DNA of 64,000 nucleotides from Clostridium sp. OM02-18AC. Its GTDB lineage: Bacteria; Bacillota; Clostridia; Lachnospirales; Lachnospiraceae. A program made the translations under genes and the position numbers. The notes below the pieces were generated by a model. The model saw only the letters and a program-made list of their open reading frames with translations. It was not told the origin of the DNA and searched no databases. Location: the NCBI RefSeq assembly GCF_003481825.1, contig NZ_QULW01000011.1, positions 58,365 through 122,364 on the forward strand. The letters are read 5' to 3'. Shown piece after piece: positions 49,767-57,894 of the stretch (the first letter of the stretch is position 1; each line of letters starts with the position of its first letter).

Positions 49767-51170
49767 TCATCCCATACTCATCATGGCAGGCACCAGGATA
49801 AAGATCATTACTACAAACAACAGAAGCAAAAGCGGCGCCAGAAGCCTGGTTGTGGCCTCTTCTCCCAGCCTTTTTGCCAGATTTTTCCGAAGTTCAAACG
49901 CATCCTCCACCTCTCTGTACAAAAGTTCCCTCAGATTTTTTGTTCCGGTCTTCCGGTTCTGTTCCAGAATGCTGCTCAGTTTCAGATAAGGCTGCAGGCG
50001 GCATCGCCTTCCGAAATCCCGGTACGCGGCTCCCTCCGCTGTTCCATTCTCCATCTGGTAATATGTCTGGCGCATCTCTTCATAGGCAGGCCGTACCTTT
50101 TTTTCCGGCGCGCTTTCGTAATCGTGAATCATACGCCCCCAGGCATTGCGCACCGTCATGCCTGCACCTACCAGCACCTGCAGTTTTGACACCACCTCCG
50201 GATAATCCAGTAAAAGCTGCTGCTCCCGTTTCTTCTCCAACTGCTGCTGTTTCGACTTTTCCTGCAGCAACAACAGCATTGCCATCAGCACACCCAATAA
50301 TGGGATCACGGCATAGCTTGTCTTTTCTGCACTCCGGTACGATAACGCTTTTCCCTGATATTCCATTGGAAGCTGCAGCGACGAGTACTGCTTTTGCTGC
50401 TCATCCAGGCGGCTCACCTCTTCTGAAAAATGCTTTTTCAGCAATTCCTCTTCCGTTCGTTTTTTCGGCACCAGCGTTACCGGTAACTCAAAATCCGCAC
50501 GGTACTCTCCCGCCAAAAGCTCTGCCTGAAGCACCACCTCCTGTTTCTTTTCAATCCCAGCTTCAATCGTTCCGGCTGAAGACAAAAGCTCCGGCTCTGA
50601 AGAATGCCAGCGCACCCGCACACCATACTCATCCAGATAAGAGGGAAGCTTCAGATTTTCCGACACTTCCTGAAGGCTCTCATTCTTTCCGCGGATCCGT
50701 TCTTCCATACGGTCCATGATCTCAAAAAACACCGCATCCGCTTCCTGCTTTGTATAGACCCTTGGACTGACTTTTACCGTCACAGTCTGCTCTCTGCTTC
50801 CAAGACCGTTTACCACCAGCTGTTCTTCTTTTGGAGAGCCACCATAGCTTTCCCTTTCCAGCTGCCCCTGTGACAAGCCATTTTCCTGATCCGGTGCCAG
50901 ATACGTCAGATATCCCCAGAGGAGCAGGCTGACTGCAACGCAGACTGCCGAGCGCAGAAAGCTGCTTTTTGCAATCCTGCTTCGCCACATTCTGATCTGT
51001 TCTATCCACCTTCGATTGTTTTTGCCCGCTTCTGTTTTGCTTTGTCCAGTTCTTTGCGGCTCTGTTTTGCCATAACGTATTCCGTTTTGCAGCGGTCTTC
51101 TCTGGACACTCCTGCCCTGCATTGATTTATATTTGTTTCTTTCGTTTTGTCCTCCACCGCCTGCTCTCAT
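49767..51170 (-). CDS. TadC-like pilus membrane protein with extracytoplasmic Ig-like domain
   Basis: Partner of TadB in the Tad inner-membrane platform, 467 aa. A first membrane helix (SSFLRSAVCVAVSLLLWGYL, about 70-89) is followed by a 190-residue extracytoplasmic region. That region contains LKLPSYLDEYGVRVRWHSSEPEL and VVLQAELLAGEYRADFELPVT, which closely fit an atrophied bacterial Ig-like (aBig) domain. Helices at about 287-305 and the C-terminus frame the cytoplasmic T2SSF-type region (YPEVVSKLQVLVGAGMTVRNAWG). Ordinary TadC lacks this extra domain. The ATG follows the TadB stop by one base. Confidence 0.85.
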   Translation of the reverse strand: MRAGGGGQNERNKYKSMQGRSVQRRPLQNGIRYGKTEPQRTGQSKTEAGKNNRRWIEQIRMWRSRIAKSSFLRSAVCVAVSLLLWGYLTYLAPDQENGLSQGQLERESYGGSPKEEQLVVNGLGSREQTVTVKVSPRVYTKQEADAVFFEIMDRMEERIRGKNESLQEVSENLKLPSYLDEYGVRVRWHSSEPELLSSAGTIEAGIEKKQEVVLQAELLAGEYRADFELPVTLVPKKRTEEELLKKHFSEEVSRLDEQQKQYSSLQLPMEYQGKALSYRSAEKTSYAVIPLLGVLMAMLLLLQEKSKQQQLEKKREQQLLLDYPEVVSKLQVLVGAGMTVRNAWGRMIHDYESAPEKKVRPAYEEMRQTYYQMENGTAEGAAYRDFGRRCRLQPYLKLSSILEQNRKTGTKNLRELLYREVEDAFELRKNLAKRLGEEATTRLLAPLLLLLFVVMIFILVPAMMSMG

Positions 51171-51171
51171 A

Positions 51172-52065
51172 CTACACCTCAATATCGAGAATCCGCTCTG
51201 ACAGCCAGAATGCAGTCAGGTATAATCCCATACACAGCGTCATAAGGCATCGTCCCATTCCGGTCCGGTACATCTGATCAAAAAATCCCGGCGAAGTTCC
51301 TTCCACATAGAATACAATGAAAAAAGGAATCAGGTTCATGATCTTCTGTTCAAACTGCCTCGATGCGGTCAGCGTCAGGATCTCTTCTTTTACCTGCATC
51401 TTATCTCGGATCACCTCAGCTGTGTGGCGCATAATACTTCCCAGGTCACCTCCTGTCCGTTTGCCGATCCCCAGTACCTCTGCCAGATTCTGTACATCCT
51501 CCAGACCGCTCCTGGCGGCAAATTCCAAAAGCACCTGTTCCACATTCCGGTTAGTCCGGATCTGCTGCACCATCCCGGAAAATTCCTCGACGATCAGTCC
51601 GTTTTCCCCATACAAAAGCAGCAGTTCCTCCAGACTCACAGCCATGGCATTTTCCATGGCGTAACCGGCGCTGAGCGATGCGGCAAGGATCACCATTGCT
51701 TCCTTAAACTGCTGTGCTAAAAGCAGCTTCCGTTTCTTTAAACGCTGCTTTCGCTCCCTCCAGAAAAGAAGGAACATGCTGATTGGCAGCATCACCAGAA
51801 ATATCTGTATACTGCGGTAAAACACATAAGCAAATAAGCCGCTCACTGCTGCGCTTTTTCCAAGCACCCATGTAAATTCTTTTGCAGACAGGTGATACTG
51901 GTTATAATCCGGTCCCTGCTGCTTCCCAGCCTGCTGCCTGCAGTTTTTCCCGGTTTTTAAGGGTACCAACCCGGACCAGCGTGCCCGAAACCCTTCCTTT
52001 TTCCGCCCGCCCCAAACCTCTGGTTTTGCTGCACTTCTCTGGCTCTCCCCGCTCCTTTTCTTCAT
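51172..52065 (-). CDS. TadB-like pilus assembly membrane protein
   Basis: T2SSF-type inner-membrane platform protein, 297 aa. It has two N-terminal membrane segments (about 71-105), the cytoplasmic domain with QQFKEAMVILAASLSAGYAMENAM and RTGGDLGSIMRHTAEVIRDKM, and two C-terminal segments (IMNLIPFFIVFYVEG; CLMTLCMGLYLTAFWLS). AGAAGGG lies six bases before the ATG at 52063-52065. The first 55 codons overlap the end of cpaF by 164 bp in another frame. Confidence 0.85.
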   Translation of the reverse strand: MKKRSGESQRSAAKPEVWGGRKKEGFRARWSGLVPLKTGKNCRQQAGKQQGPDYNQYHLSAKEFTWVLGKSAAVSGLFAYVFYRSIQIFLVMLPISMFLLFWRERKQRLKKRKLLLAQQFKEAMVILAASLSAGYAMENAMAVSLEELLLLYGENGLIVEEFSGMVQQIRTNRNVEQVLLEFAARSGLEDVQNLAEVLGIGKRTGGDLGSIMRHTAEVIRDKMQVKEEILTLTASRQFEQKIMNLIPFFIVFYVEGTSPGFFDQMYRTGMGRCLMTLCMGLYLTAFWLSERILDIEV

Positions 52066-53266
52066 CTGTATCCCTTCTTTCCTCAAAACGGTAAAGCGGA
52101 TTGAGCTGGATCTCCCCGTCCGAAAAACCAGTCACTTCCGTAATCTCCAGCACTCTCCGGCTCCGGTCCCGCAGTCTTCCTAGGTGAACCAGAATATCAA
52201 TCGCAGAGGCAATCTGCCCTCTTACCGCAGGCAAAGGCAGATCCGCAGCCATCAGCGTCATGGTTTCGAGACGGGATAACATATCCCGCGCACTGTTTCC
52301 GTGTCCTGTGGAAAGTCCGAAATGTCCGGTATTGAGTGCCTGCAGCATATCCAGACATTCTTTTCCACGGACCTCCCCGACGATCAGGTAATTGGGACGC
52401 ATACGCAAGGATGCCCGGATCAGATCACTGATCCCGATCGCGCCTTCCCCCTCTGCATTTGGTCCCCGGGTTTCCAGGCGCACCAGATTCGGCACCTGAG
52501 TGATCTGCAGCTCTGCAGAATCCTCAATCGTAATAACCCGCTCCGTCTCAGGGATATAAGAGGACAATGCATTGAGAAATGTAGTTTTTCCAGATCCGGT
52601 TCCGCCGCTGATAAAAATGTTATATCCGGACCGCACCAGCATACCCAGAAATTCCGCCGCCTCTTCCGTTAAAGAGCCATAGCGGATCAGACGCTCAATG
52701 GTAATCGGTTCCGGGAACTTCCGGATCGTCACCACCGGTCCCTCCAGGGCAATGGGAGGCAGCACAATATGAACGCGGGAACCATCTTCCACCAGTCTGG
52801 CATCCGCGATCGGTCTGCTCACGTTCACCACCCGGTTGATCTTGCTAACGATCTGCTGGATCATATCCTCCAGCTGTTCCACACTTTCAAAACTATGCTC
52901 CCAGCGCTCCAGCCTTCCACCCCGCTCAACAAAAATGTGGTCTTTCCCATTTACCATAATTTCTGTCACCTGCGGGTCATCCACCAGCTCCTGTAAAATG
53001 TCCAGCCGCCGGAAACTGTCAAATAACCTGTTTTGCAGTTCAATCCGCTGCCTAAGCGGCAGATAGCAGTGTTCTGCCTGATCTGCAATTGCCTGATCGA
53101 TGCAGTCGTACAATTCCTCATCACCAATCTGATCCAGACCCGCCAGTCCCTCACGAACCTCGCTGCGAAGAAGATCCAGAAGATTTTTCTCCGGTTCTCC
53201 CTCCCTGTTCCGTACTGACGCATCGCTCTCTGATAGATGCTTTCCTTTCGCAGATTTCACGCCCAC
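51902..53266 (-). CDS. CpaF/TadA-type pilus assembly ATPase
   Basis: Secretion ATPase powering Tad pilus assembly, 454 aa. Walker A is GGTGSGKTTF (about residue 220 of this start), followed by the Asp box ITIEDSAELQ, MRPNYLIVGEVRGKE as Walker B, and the His box GLSTGHGNSARDML. The family core ends near NPLYRFEE; the last 57 residues (RDTDEEKERGEPEK onwards) are an extra, charged tail that overlaps tadB by 164 bp. The start is a GTG at 53264-53266 with AGGAGG eight bases upstream. Confidence 0.93.
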   Translation of the reverse strand: MGVKSAKGKHLSESDASVRNREGEPEKNLLDLLRSEVREGLAGLDQIGDEELYDCIDQAIADQAEHCYLPLRQRIELQNRLFDSFRRLDILQELVDDPQVTEIMVNGKDHIFVERGGRLERWEHSFESVEQLEDMIQQIVSKINRVVNVSRPIADARLVEDGSRVHIVLPPIALEGPVVTIRKFPEPITIERLIRYGSLTEEAAEFLGMLVRSGYNIFISGGTGSGKTTFLNALSSYIPETERVITIEDSAELQITQVPNLVRLETRGPNAEGEGAIGISDLIRASLRMRPNYLIVGEVRGKECLDMLQALNTGHFGLSTGHGNSARDMLSRLETMTLMAADLPLPAVRGQIASAIDILVHLGRLRDRSRRVLEITEVTGFSDGEIQLNPLYRFEERRDTDEEKERGEPEKCSKTRGLGRAEKGRVSGTLVRVGTLKNREKLQAAGWEAAGTGL

Positions 53267-53364
53267 ATTTGTCACCTCCTCGCAAAATCATACCGGCTTT
53301 CACCGTTTTTCTCAGTTTCCACCTCCTGCCTCAGCTTTCACCATTTCTCTCAGCTTCCACCTTC

Positions 53365-54354
53365 TTATCTCAGTTCCCGCACAAAATCTCCCAGTTCTCC
53401 CCACAAAAGCTGCTCCAGGTAATTTTCCCGCACAAGAGCTTGGCCTGGTCTCGGGAGTTTTAAAAACCTCAGTTTTTCCCAGATCACGCTGCGTCCGGAC
53501 CTCTTCAAATACTCCTTCCACGCTTCCAGCTTTGCAGTTGACACGACATCTTCCATTACCGGAACATAAATCAGATCGCAGACCGACAGCACTTCCTCCG
53601 CCCCGCCGCAAAACATCCCCACATCCAGAACCAGAGTCTCATAAACACCATCCGAAGCAATCCGCCGGACCAAACCGGCAAATACCGCCTGACTGATCCC
53701 ATTTTTATCTTCTGCATTGGTAAGCGGCGGAATGTAGTCCAGTCCACCCCAGTTGTACGTCACACCGCCTAAACGCACCGGATTATATTCCCGTTGGGTG
53801 TAATAATACAGTAGGTCCGAAAGTCCACTGGTATATACCGTTGCCGTCAGGGCAGACAGTGCAGAAAATTCTTCCAGTGTGAGATAAAGAACCTTTTCGT
53901 CCCGCGCCAGCACCTGTCCAAGGGTCAGTGCAAAGCTTGTTTTCCCGCAGCGACCAATTGGGGAGTAAACACCGATGATCTGGCTTCTTCTGCCGGTTAT
54001 CGTCATAAGCGGTACCATTTCCTGCGGCTGGTACCAGGACATCACTTCCCGCAAAAGACTGTCTGAAGCCTGGTATTTATACACCACGGCTTCCCCTTCC
54101 TTTGCCAGCCCTGTCTCACTGAGGCGCACCGTCTGCAGCGCCCGGATCCCGGTCAGCTGTTCCTCTGTGACAGAGTCTCCCACCAGAAGGATCGCAATCT
54201 CCTCCCGTTCCGAAAATTCCCGCATCTTCTCCAGGCTGGTAAAGGCTACCACCCGAAACGGCACCTGTTCCCTCTGATTTGCAAATTCCGCAAACCGGTC
54301 CGCGTACCTGGAATCCACGTCATAAACTGCCATAATCTTTTTTATCGTTCTCAT
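53365..54354 (-). CDS. TadZ/CpaE-like ATPase
   Basis: MinD/ParA-fold localisation factor for Tad pili, 329 aa. The first 130 residues resemble an atypical receiver domain (AVYDVDSRYADRFAEFAN). The ATPase part begins QIIGVYSPIGRCGKTSFALTLGQVL, a deviant Walker A (GRCGKTS, with Gly and Lys kept), and has LVLDVGMFCGGAEEVLSVCD. The ATG at 54352-54354 starts MRTIKKIMAVYD, the family beginning; the ribosome binding site AAGGGG is adjacent. An earlier GTG at 54393 is possible. Confidence 0.85.
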   Translation of the reverse strand: MRTIKKIMAVYDVDSRYADRFAEFANQREQVPFRVVAFTSLEKMREFSEREEIAILLVGDSVTEEQLTGIRALQTVRLSETGLAKEGEAVVYKYQASDSLLREVMSWYQPQEMVPLMTITGRRSQIIGVYSPIGRCGKTSFALTLGQVLARDEKVLYLTLEEFSALSALTATVYTSGLSDLLYYYTQREYNPVRLGGVTYNWGGLDYIPPLTNAEDKNGISQAVFAGLVRRIASDGVYETLVLDVGMFCGGAEEVLSVCDLIYVPVMEDVVSTAKLEAWKEYLKRSGRSVIWEKLRFLKLPRPGQALVRENYLEQLLWGELGDFVRELR

Positions 54355-54468
54355 CCCCCTTATCCTGTAACCTGTTACCCGGATCCCTGCCACCTATCCA
54401 CACAAATGTATCGTTTCCACAGCAGCCTTGTTCTCTGCACGCGCATATATTCTGACAAAACGCTTCTT

Positions 54469-55017
54469 TCACAGGCTTCCATTTCCCATGAAGTGCGTAG
54501 CAATCTCATACCCCCACACACCTGCCGCCAGACAAACTGCAAAGGGAATATGGTGCGGTAAGTCAATCTGCTCTAACGCATCGTAAGGCCGGATTTCGCC
54601 GCTCACCCATGTGCTTACTGCATAATTGCGCAGATAATAAAACCGTTCTGCCGCCAGACCATAGCGTTTCAGTTTCCATAAACTCCAGACCGCGCCGATG
54701 AAAAATCCCAGCGCCACTGCATAAAAGCCATTCCTTATCCCCAGGTATCCGCCGATCACTGCCATCAGCTTCCCATCCCCCGCTCCCATAAAGCGGAACC
54801 GGAACAATGCCATGCCAAATACCAGAAACCATACAGCACCGGAAAAGAAGCCGGTTCCCTGCTGCAATACCCCTGCAAACGCAAGTAGCAAAAGCCAGAT
54901 ATTTTTCACCTTTCCATATTTCCAGTCTGTCCATGCACACAGTGTTACGCCTGCATAGAAAACCAGATTGCCTGTCCCATATGCAATAAAAGACCACCCC
55001 CTTCTCTGGAATCCCAA
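54469..55017 (-). CDS. Prepilin peptidase, A24/TadV family
   Basis: First gene of the Tad locus, 182 aa with about five membrane segments. The aspartate catalytic motifs are CAWTDWKYGKVKN (first Asp) and FMGAGDGKLMAVIGGYLG, the GxGDxK motif. It processes the Flp1 pilin and perhaps the TadE-like proteins. The start is unclear: a TTG at 55015-55017 lacks a well-spaced ribosome binding site, and no ATG lies in frame close by. The element at 55094-55137 lies just upstream. Confidence 0.88.
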   Translation of the reverse strand: MGFQRRGWSFIAYGTGNLVFYAGVTLCAWTDWKYGKVKNIWLLLLAFAGVLQQGTGFFSGAVWFLVFGMALFRFRFMGAGDGKLMAVIGGYLGIRNGFYAVALGFFIGAVWSLWKLKRYGLAAERFYYLRNYAVSTWVSGEIRPYDALEQIDLPHHIPFAVCLAAGVWGYEIATHFMGNGSL

Positions 55018-55093
55018 ACCTTACACATCATGAATATTCTGCCGAAACGGCCGATGTCTGAAAACAATCTGCTTTCAGAACTCTATGAATCCC

Positions 55094-55137
55094 GGTAACT
55101 GCTTTGTACCTGCATGTTTCGTATCCGTACAGTTACC
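55094..55137. repeat. Palindromic intergenic element, long-loop copy (Tad promoter region)
   Basis: Perfect 8-bp arms GGTAACTG (55094-55101) and CAGTTACC (55130-55137) with a 28-nt loop. The arms match the family; the loop is longer than in other copies. Confidence 0.6.
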
Positions 55138-55266
55138 AATGAATGCTGCATCAGAACGATGCAGCGATCGTGCCCTTATCATACCCGATCGTACGACAAA
55201 CCGTCAACAAAGACCCCCTGCATAATTCGACAAAATTTGCAAAAATTTGCACAACCAAACAACAAA

Positions 55267-55295
55267 TAGACAGTTCCCGTTCCAGATGTTATACT
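55267..55295 (+). promoter_or_regulatory. Promoter for the 85-aa gene
   Basis: TAGACA (55267-55272), 17-bp spacer, TATACT (55290-55295). A short CTGTA/TACAG hairpin covers the probable start region (about 55297-55314). Confidence 0.65.
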
Positions 55296-55337
55296 GTCTG
55301 TAACTGTTGCTACAGATCAACCCAAAGGAGTGTTATC

Positions 55338-55595
55338 ATGAACGAATTATACGAAGCAATCGAAGCAAAGATCAAAGAATCCGGCTACCCAAGAGAAATT
55401 TCCGGCGAAGCTGTTTACAACGATATCTGCGACCAAATTGAGGGCAAAGAAAATGGAGATTATATACTGCTCTCCAAATTTGAGGAAGATGTCGTATTTG
55501 AATACCATATTACCATCTCGGATGAGGAGTTTAATCTGGGTGTTCTCACCATGCGCACCCCGGAAGGTGTATTCGAGACAGATTTCGACAAATAA
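55338..55595 (+). CDS. Conserved 85-aa protein of unknown function
   Basis: Small acidic protein (MNELYEAIEAKIKESGYP...) that I associate with Lachnospiraceae; no function known. Predicted alpha-beta: an N-terminal helix, then DICDQIEGKENGDYILLSKFEED, then a beta-rich half VFEYHITISDEEFNLGVLTM. No signal peptide or membrane segment. AAAGGAG lies seven bases before the ATG. It has its own promoter and terminator, so it is monocistronic. Confidence 0.82.
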   Translation: MNELYEAIEAKIKESGYPREISGEAVYNDICDQIEGKENGDYILLSKFEEDVVFEYHITISDEEFNLGVLTMRTPEGVFETDFDK

Positions 55596-55631
55596 ATCTT
55601 CCTCTGTTCGCTGCACTTCCACACGATCACA

Positions 55632-55667
55632 CCGCCGCCGGTCCCAAAGGTCTGGCGGCTTTTTTGT
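55632..55667 (+). terminator. Terminator after the 85-aa gene
   Basis: GCCGCC (55634-55639) pairs with GGCGGC (55654-55659), followed by a run of six T and TTGTTTT. It is 40 nt past the stop codon. Confidence 0.75.
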
Positions 55668-55670
55668 TTT

Positions 55671-55698
55671 CATAACAATTCCGTACTTTCACAGTCAC
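55671..55698. repeat. Palindromic intergenic element (between the 85-aa gene and arsR)
   Basis: The right arm ACAGTCAC (55691-55698) and centre TTCCGTACTTTC agree with the copy at 16552-16579; the left arm is changed (ATAACAA). It follows directly after the terminator. Confidence 0.55.
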
Positions 55699-55777
55699 AG
55701 GCCGTTTTTCCAGGCCAAACGCCTCGCATCATGTAACATTTTGACGAAAAATATCCTTTTTCTCCCATCTGCTTTGG

Positions 55778-55817
55778 TTGACATGAACAATCAAGCGTGA
55801 TAGAATGAACTTAGTTC
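55778..55817 (+). promoter_or_regulatory. arsR promoter with palindromic operator
   Basis: TTGACA (55778-55783), 17-bp spacer and TAGAAT (55801-55806). Immediately downstream is GAACTTAGTTC (55807-55817), an 11-bp palindrome covering the probable start site. This placement suits repression by the ArsR protein encoded next. Confidence 0.75.
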
Positions 55818-55843
55818 AATTTTTTAAACCAAAGGAGGTTTTT

Positions 55844-56176
55844 ATGGCGGACTCCAAAGAACTACAGGAACTGTTTCACAGCTGTATGCCGCTGTTTATC
55901 GCCCTCGGAGATGAGGTCCGCTTAAACATCATCGAAGCATTGTGCATTGCCTCCCAGAACGGTCATGCGGAAGGGCTGAACGTAAACGAGATCACCCGGC
56001 AGACAAATCTGTCCAGACCGGCTATCTCCCATCATTTGAAGATCATGAAAAGCTGCGGGCTGGTGGAGGTCACCCAGTCCGGTACTTCCAATTACTACCG
56101 TCTCACCTTTATGGACTGCACAAGGCAGCTTATGAAACTGGGTTATCTGGTTGAAGAGATCTTCAGCCAGGAATAA
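55844..56176 (+). CDS. ArsR-family transcriptional repressor
   Basis: Winged helix-turn-helix repressor, 110 aa. It has FIALGDEVRLNIIEAL, the recognition region NVNEITRQTNLSRPAISHHLKIMK and the wing LVEVTQSGTSNYYRL. The ELCVCDL-type metal-binding motif in the recognition helix is absent, so it probably senses something other than arsenic or cadmium. The ATG at 55844 follows AAAGGAGG by five bases. It is followed by a DUF2508 gene and the GH13 genes, so it may control the sugar genes. Confidence 0.9.
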   Translation: MADSKELQELFHSCMPLFIALGDEVRLNIIEALCIASQNGHAEGLNVNEITRQTNLSRPAISHHLKIMKSCGLVEVTQSGTSNYYRLTFMDCTRQLMKLGYLVEEIFSQE

Positions 56177-56245
56177 GTGTTATTTTTTACGCATATTTTT
56201 TCCATACATTCCAGATACTACACTCCAAAAGGAGTGCATGAACCC

Positions 56246-56488
56246 ATGAAAAAGAATGGAATGTCCTTCACGCGCAGGGAGTTTCAACAGGCTGCGGCGC
56301 GTGAAAATGTAAGACTGAAAGCCGAGATCCACCAGACACAGCACAAAATGGAATCCTTATTAAACCAGTTCGACCAGGTGACGGACCCACCGCTGATCGA
56401 CTGCTGTATCTACGAGCTGAACGCGGTCTGGCTCCGCTATCAGTTTCTGCTCCGGCGCTTCAAGCTGCTGGAGAATTTAGAGTTTTAG
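56246..56488 (+). CDS. DUF2508 (YaaL-type) protein
   Basis: Small helical protein, 80 aa, with the family pattern LKAEIHQTQHKMESLLNQFD and VTDPPLIDCCIYELNAVWLRY. YaaL-type proteins are found near recR/dnaX in Bacillus and have no known role. The ATG at 56246 follows AAAGGAG at eleven bases. It lies 70 bp after arsR and has a palindromic element abutting its stop codon. Confidence 0.85.
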   Translation: MKKNGMSFTRREFQQAAARENVRLKAEIHQTQHKMESLLNQFDQVTDPPLIDCCIYELNAVWLRYQFLLRRFKLLENLEF

Positions 56489-56515
56489 TAACTGTGAAGG
56501 TACTGGACAGTTACG
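56488..56515. repeat. Palindromic intergenic element (best copy)
   Basis: Perfect 8-bp arms GTAACTGT (56488-56495) and ACAGTTAC (56507-56514) with an 11-nt loop GAAGGTACTGG. It begins at the last base of the DUF2508 stop codon. Its reverse complement gives the reference form of the family. Confidence 0.8.
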
Positions 56516-56555
56516 ATTTTCACACGAAAAATTACAACAGGAGGACTTGTTATCT

Positions 56556-57890
56556 ATGGCATCATGGTATGAAAAAGCAGTGTTTTATCATATTTATCCG
56601 CTTGGTATGCTGGGGGCACCCTTTGCCAACACCGAAGACGCCGTAGCCGACCGCTTCCCCGAACTGGAGCAATGGGTTGCCCATATGGAAGCGTTAGGCT
56701 GCACCGCACTTTACATCGGACCACTCTTTGAGTCCTCCTCCCATGGATACGACACCCGTGACTACCGTCTCGTAGACCGCCGTCTTGGCACCAATGAAGG
56801 CTTCCGTCATTTCACAGAGCTCTGCCACAAAGCAGGCATTAAGGTTGTGGTGGACGGAGTGTTCAACCATACCGGCCGGGAATTTTTCGCCTTTCAGGAT
56901 ATTCAGAAGAACCGGGAACAGTCCCGCTACTGCGGCTGGTATAAGGGTGTCAACTTTGGCTGGAACAGCCCTTACAACGACGGCTTCGGTTACGAGGCAT
57001 GGCAGGGACATTTTGAGCTTCCCTGCTTAAACCTGCAGAACCCGGAGGTAAAACAGTATCTGTTCGATGTCATCCGCTTCTGGATCTCTGAATTCGGCAT
57101 CGACGGCATCCGCTTAGACTGCGCCAATGTCATGGATTTCGGATTCATGCAGGAAATGCGTTCCCAGACCGCTTCCATGAAGCCGGACTTCTGGCTTATG
57201 GGCGAGGTCATTCACGGCGAATACGGACGCTGGGTCAATGACGGCATGCTCCATTCCGTCACCAACTACGAATTACATAAGAGCCTGTATTCCGGACTCA
57301 ACGACCACAACTTCTTCGAGATCGCCCACAATGTGCGGAGGCTGGAGACCATCGGCACAAAGCTCTACACCTTCCTGGACAATCACGACGAAAACCGCAT
57401 TGCCAGCAAATTAAATAAAAAGGCACATCTTCCGTTAGCATGGACACTGCTCTTTACCCTTCCGGGCATTCCTTCTATTTATTATGGCGGGGAATGGGAA
57501 CTCACCGGCACCCGCACCCGGGAAAGCGATGCTGCGCTCAGGCCCTGCATCACACTGGAGGAAGGCGAGGCAAAGCACTGTGACCTCACAGACCTGATCA
57601 CAAAGCTGGCCCGTATCCACACGGAAAACCCGGAATTCCATGGCGGACGCTACCAGGAGCTTCTGCTGACCAACCGGCAGTATGCATTTGCAAGACACGC
57701 ACAGGGAAGCATCTGCATTACCGCATCCAACAGTGACGACCAGGAAAGCCACCTTTCCGTTCCGGTCCCGCTGCATGCCTCCAAGGCCGAAAATCTGATG
57801 GACAGTTCCATCATTCCAGTTGAGAACGGGAAATTAAACCTTACATTACCGGGCAACAGCAGTGTTGTCCTAAAGATCAGGGAGGACTAA
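56556..57890 (+). CDS. GH13 alpha-amylase-type glycosidase
   Basis: Active-looking GH13 enzyme, 444 aa, probably cytoplasmic since no signal peptide is present. All catalytic residues are in place: region I VVDGVFNH, nucleophile Asp188 in GIRLDCAN, acid/base Glu217 in MGEVIH, and Asp278 in FLDNHDEN. Short length and a compact C-terminal domain suit a maltodextrin glucosidase or amylase. AGGAGG lies eleven bases before the ATG at 56556. It ends four bases before glgB, so the two form an operon for glycogen or maltodextrin turnover. Confidence 0.92.
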   Translation: MASWYEKAVFYHIYPLGMLGAPFANTEDAVADRFPELEQWVAHMEALGCTALYIGPLFESSSHGYDTRDYRLVDRRLGTNEGFRHFTELCHKAGIKVVVDGVFNHTGREFFAFQDIQKNREQSRYCGWYKGVNFGWNSPYNDGFGYEAWQGHFELPCLNLQNPEVKQYLFDVIRFWISEFGIDGIRLDCANVMDFGFMQEMRSQTASMKPDFWLMGEVIHGEYGRWVNDGMLHSVTNYELHKSLYSGLNDHNFFEIAHNVRRLETIGTKLYTFLDNHDENRIASKLNKKAHLPLAWTLLFTLPGIPSIYYGGEWELTGTRTRESDAALRPCITLEEGEAKHCDLTDLITKLARIHTENPEFHGGRYQELLLTNRQYAFARHAQGSICITASNSDDQESHLSVPVPLHASKAENLMDSSIIPVENGKLNLTLPGNSSVVLKIRED

Positions 57891-57894
57891 CCTT

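Larger units (their letters stand above)
55018..55337. other. Divergent promoter region (320 bp) between the Tad locus and the 85-aa gene
   Basis: No coding sequence with support. It holds a palindromic element (55094-55137), a hairpin with 8-bp arms GCTGCATC/GATGCAGC near 55144-55165, CGATCGT and ATCGTACG half-palindromes, an AT-rich stretch, and the plus-strand promoter at 55267-55295. I could not assign the Tad promoter on the minus strand. Confidence 0.5.

Noticed and set aside
54371..54382. GTAACCTGTTAC palindrome before tadZ
   Set aside because: Resembles the scattered element arms but has no centre; probably chance.
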